A stretch of DNA of 12,884 bases from JBAZYZ01 sp964361185 (GTDB taxonomy: Bacteria; Patescibacteriota; Minisyncoccia; Phycocordibacterales; VMEP01), in NCBI GenBank assembly GCA_964361185.1, contig CAYHZS010000025.1:1-12884 (forward strand). Direction: 5' to 3'. This document shows positions 11,827 to 12,884 of this stretch, one piece after another. The notes beneath the pieces were generated by a model. It had not been told where the DNA came from, searched no databases, and worked only from the letters and a program-made list of their open reading frames with translations. Every line of letters begins with the position of its first letter. The stretch's first letter is position 1. Made by a program: the position numbers and the translations under genes.

Positions 11827-12708
11827 ATGGAAAAAGAAAACAAGAATTTTTCTTTTTCCGGAATAGGCACCAAATGGGAGATTGTTTTAAGCGGGGGAGA
11901 AGTCTGGGAGGACGCCCGCGCGGCCGTTTTGGATTATGTAAAAGATTTTGAGAAAAGATTCTCGCGCTTTTTGCCTGATTCGGAAGTGAATGCTTTCCGC
12001 GCGGTGGAGGCGGGCAAATATGAAATTTCGGAGGAGTTTGCCGTTTTGCTCGGCAGGGCGGATGAATTGCGCCGGCTGACAGAGGGCGTTTACGATCCGG
12101 CGGTTTCGGGACTTTTGGAAAAAGCGGGGTATGACGCCAAATATTCGATGAAGCCGGCACATGATGCCCTAGAGTTTATTTTGCCAAAATGGAGCTTGGA
12201 GGGGAGAATGCTTACGCTTCTAGGCCCCACGGCATATGACTTGGGTGGAATAGGCAAGGGCTATTGCATAGATCGCGTATCCGATATTCTTAAAAAATTC
12301 GGTTATAAAAATTTTCTGGTGGACGGCGGGGGAGATATGTTTGGGACGGAAAAGATAGACGGCGCGCCGTGGAAAATAGCCATTCAATATCCGGGGAGGC
12401 CTGACACCGCCGCGGGGCTCGCTCGTATTAAAAATCAGGGATTGGCTGTTTCGGACAGTTTCCGCAGGCGCTGGGGGAAATGGCACCATCTTGTAAATCC
12501 AAAACTTAAAAAAGCAGTTGATACTGTGACTGGCGCGGTCGCTGTCGCTTCCTCTGCTTGGGACGCCGATTGTATGACCTCGGCGCTATTTTTTTCAGAG
12601 AGCGAACGGTACCCAATCGTCTCGGAATTTTTCAAGGGGAATTATTTGGTTTTTCAAAATGACGACACGGCGATAGTAAGTCCGAAGTGGAAAGGAGAGT
12701 TGTATTGA
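11827..12708 (+). CDS. apbE: FAD:protein FMN transferase (ApbE), no export signal
   Basis: Splits FAD and attaches FMN through a phosphoester bond to Thr/Ser of target proteins, with Mg2+. The 293 residues have the family landmarks: FEKRFSRFLPDSEVNAF (41-57), GVYDPAVSGLLEKAGYD (87-103), YDLGGIGKGYCIDR (137-150), NFLVDGGGDM (162-171), WKIAIQYPGRP (182-192), LAVSDSFRRRW (206-216), HHLVNPK (220-226, the H.iDP position, here Asn for Asp), TVTGAVAVASSAWDADCMTSAL (233-254) with the metal-binding Asp 246/Asp 248 region. In proteobacteria ApbE is usually an exported lipoprotein; here MEKENKNFSFSG shows no signal or lipobox, so the enzyme looks cytoplasmic. The gene follows the FMN-bind-like gene by 9 bases and is clearly co-transcribed. 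No Rnf, Nqr or NosR gene is in the window, so the neighbour is the best substrate candidate. Confidence 0.93.
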   Translation: MEKENKNFSFSGIGTKWEIVLSGGEVWEDARAAVLDYVKDFEKRFSRFLPDSEVNAFRAVEAGKYEISEEFAVLLGRADELRRLTEGVYDPAVSGLLEKAGYDAKYSMKPAHDALEFILPKWSLEGRMLTLLGPTAYDLGGIGKGYCIDRVSDILKKFGYKNFLVDGGGDMFGTEKIDGAPWKIAIQYPGRPDTAAGLARIKNQGLAVSDSFRRRWGKWHHLVNPKLKKAVDTVTGAVAVASSAWDADCMTSALFFSESERYPIVSEFFKGNYLVFQNDDTAIVSPKWKGELY

Positions 12709-12725
12709 AATTGCTTGAATTCTTT

Positions 12726-12754
12726 TTGCTAAAAATGCGTTTTTTTGTTAGATT
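12726..12754 (+). promoter_or_regulatory. Possible promoter for the tRNA-Asn transcript
   Basis: TTGCTA (12726-12731), 17-base spacer, TAGATT (12749-12754), each matching 4 of 6 consensus bases. It predicts a start near 12761, about 70 bases before the tRNA. The intervening 12761-12830 holds a purine-rich stretch but no recognised element. Confidence 0.35.
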
Positions 12755-12830
12755 ATTGCTGTGTTTGAGGGAGCGGAATAGGGGGAGGTCAGCGCCGGTA
12801 TTTTGAAAATTTAATAAATGAACTTTGAGT

Positions 12831-12884
12831 TCCGGAGTAGCTCAGCGGTAGAGCGGTCGCCTGTTAAGCGATTGGTCGTAGGTT
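12831..12884 (+). tRNA. tRNA-Asn (anticodon GTT), 3' part beyond the window
   Basis: Acceptor 5' strand TCCGGAG (12831-12837), D stem GCTC/GAGC (12840-12843 and 12851-12854) around AGCGGTA, anticodon stem GTCGC/GCGAT (12856-12860 and 12868-12872) around CTGTTAA with anticodon GTT (12863-12865), variable TGGTC, then the T stem GTAGG and the first TT of the T loop. The window ends there, so the 3' half of the T arm, the acceptor 3' strand and any encoded CCA are not seen. The T loop is the substrate site of TruB, also encoded in this window. Confidence 0.95.

Overview
The window looks like a chromosomal segment of a small-genome bacterium of the Patescibacteria / Candidate Phyla Radiation, probably a Parcubacteria-like lineage. 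This is inferred from gene content, not from a marker tree. The pointers are a 48-residue double-CxxC protein of the DUF5679 type, a divergent short TruB, very tight gene packing, no recognisable Shine-Dalgarno sequences, and many membrane-anchored envelope proteins. TGA ends several clear genes (SET protein, DMT transporter, ROK kinase, ApbE), so the recoded UGA=Gly lineages (Gracilibacteria/SR1) are unlikely. No transposase, integrase or CRISPR array is visible.

Layout. 1-494: a small SET-domain protein. 547-4589 (+): a four-gene sugar block with gaps of 5-15 bases, namely glucose-6-phosphate isomerase, a ten-helix DMT/EamA transporter, a membrane-anchored clan-A-like glycosidase and a ROK sugar kinase. 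Together they read as release, uptake, phosphorylation and isomerisation of a hexose. 4604-4960 (-): a DgkA-type lipid kinase. 5098-6513 (+): homospermidine synthase, visibly richer in G+C than its neighbours and probably acquired. 6549-6869 (-): an SMR-like four-helix protein. 6924-7664 (+): TruB. 7763-7909 (+): the tiny zinc-finger protein, followed by two stacked hairpins and then a large imperfect palindrome. 8057-10381 (-): a VanY-type carboxypeptidase and an APC amino-acid permease. 10459-11040 (+): a secreted 3D-domain protein, divergent from VanY, with a strong terminator. 11083-11385: the longest non-coding stretch, holding a cluster of DnaA-box-like nonamers. 11386-12708 (+): a membrane-anchored protein resembling a degenerate FMN-binding domain, followed 9 bases later by ApbE, the enzyme that attaches FMN to such domains. 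12831-end: the first part of a tRNA-Asn.

The most interesting points are: (1) the compact putative flavinylation pair, with an atypical acceptor motif and an ApbE lacking an export signal; (2) a recurrent arrangement in which a -10 hexamer ends exactly 6 bases before the start codon (dgkA, SMR, truB, vanY; pgi at 9), pointing to leaderless transcription as the local norm; (3) the DnaA-box-like cluster away from any dnaA gene; and (4) the structured palindrome whose right arm supplies the permease stop codon. All functional assignments rest on motifs read by eye; no database search was run.
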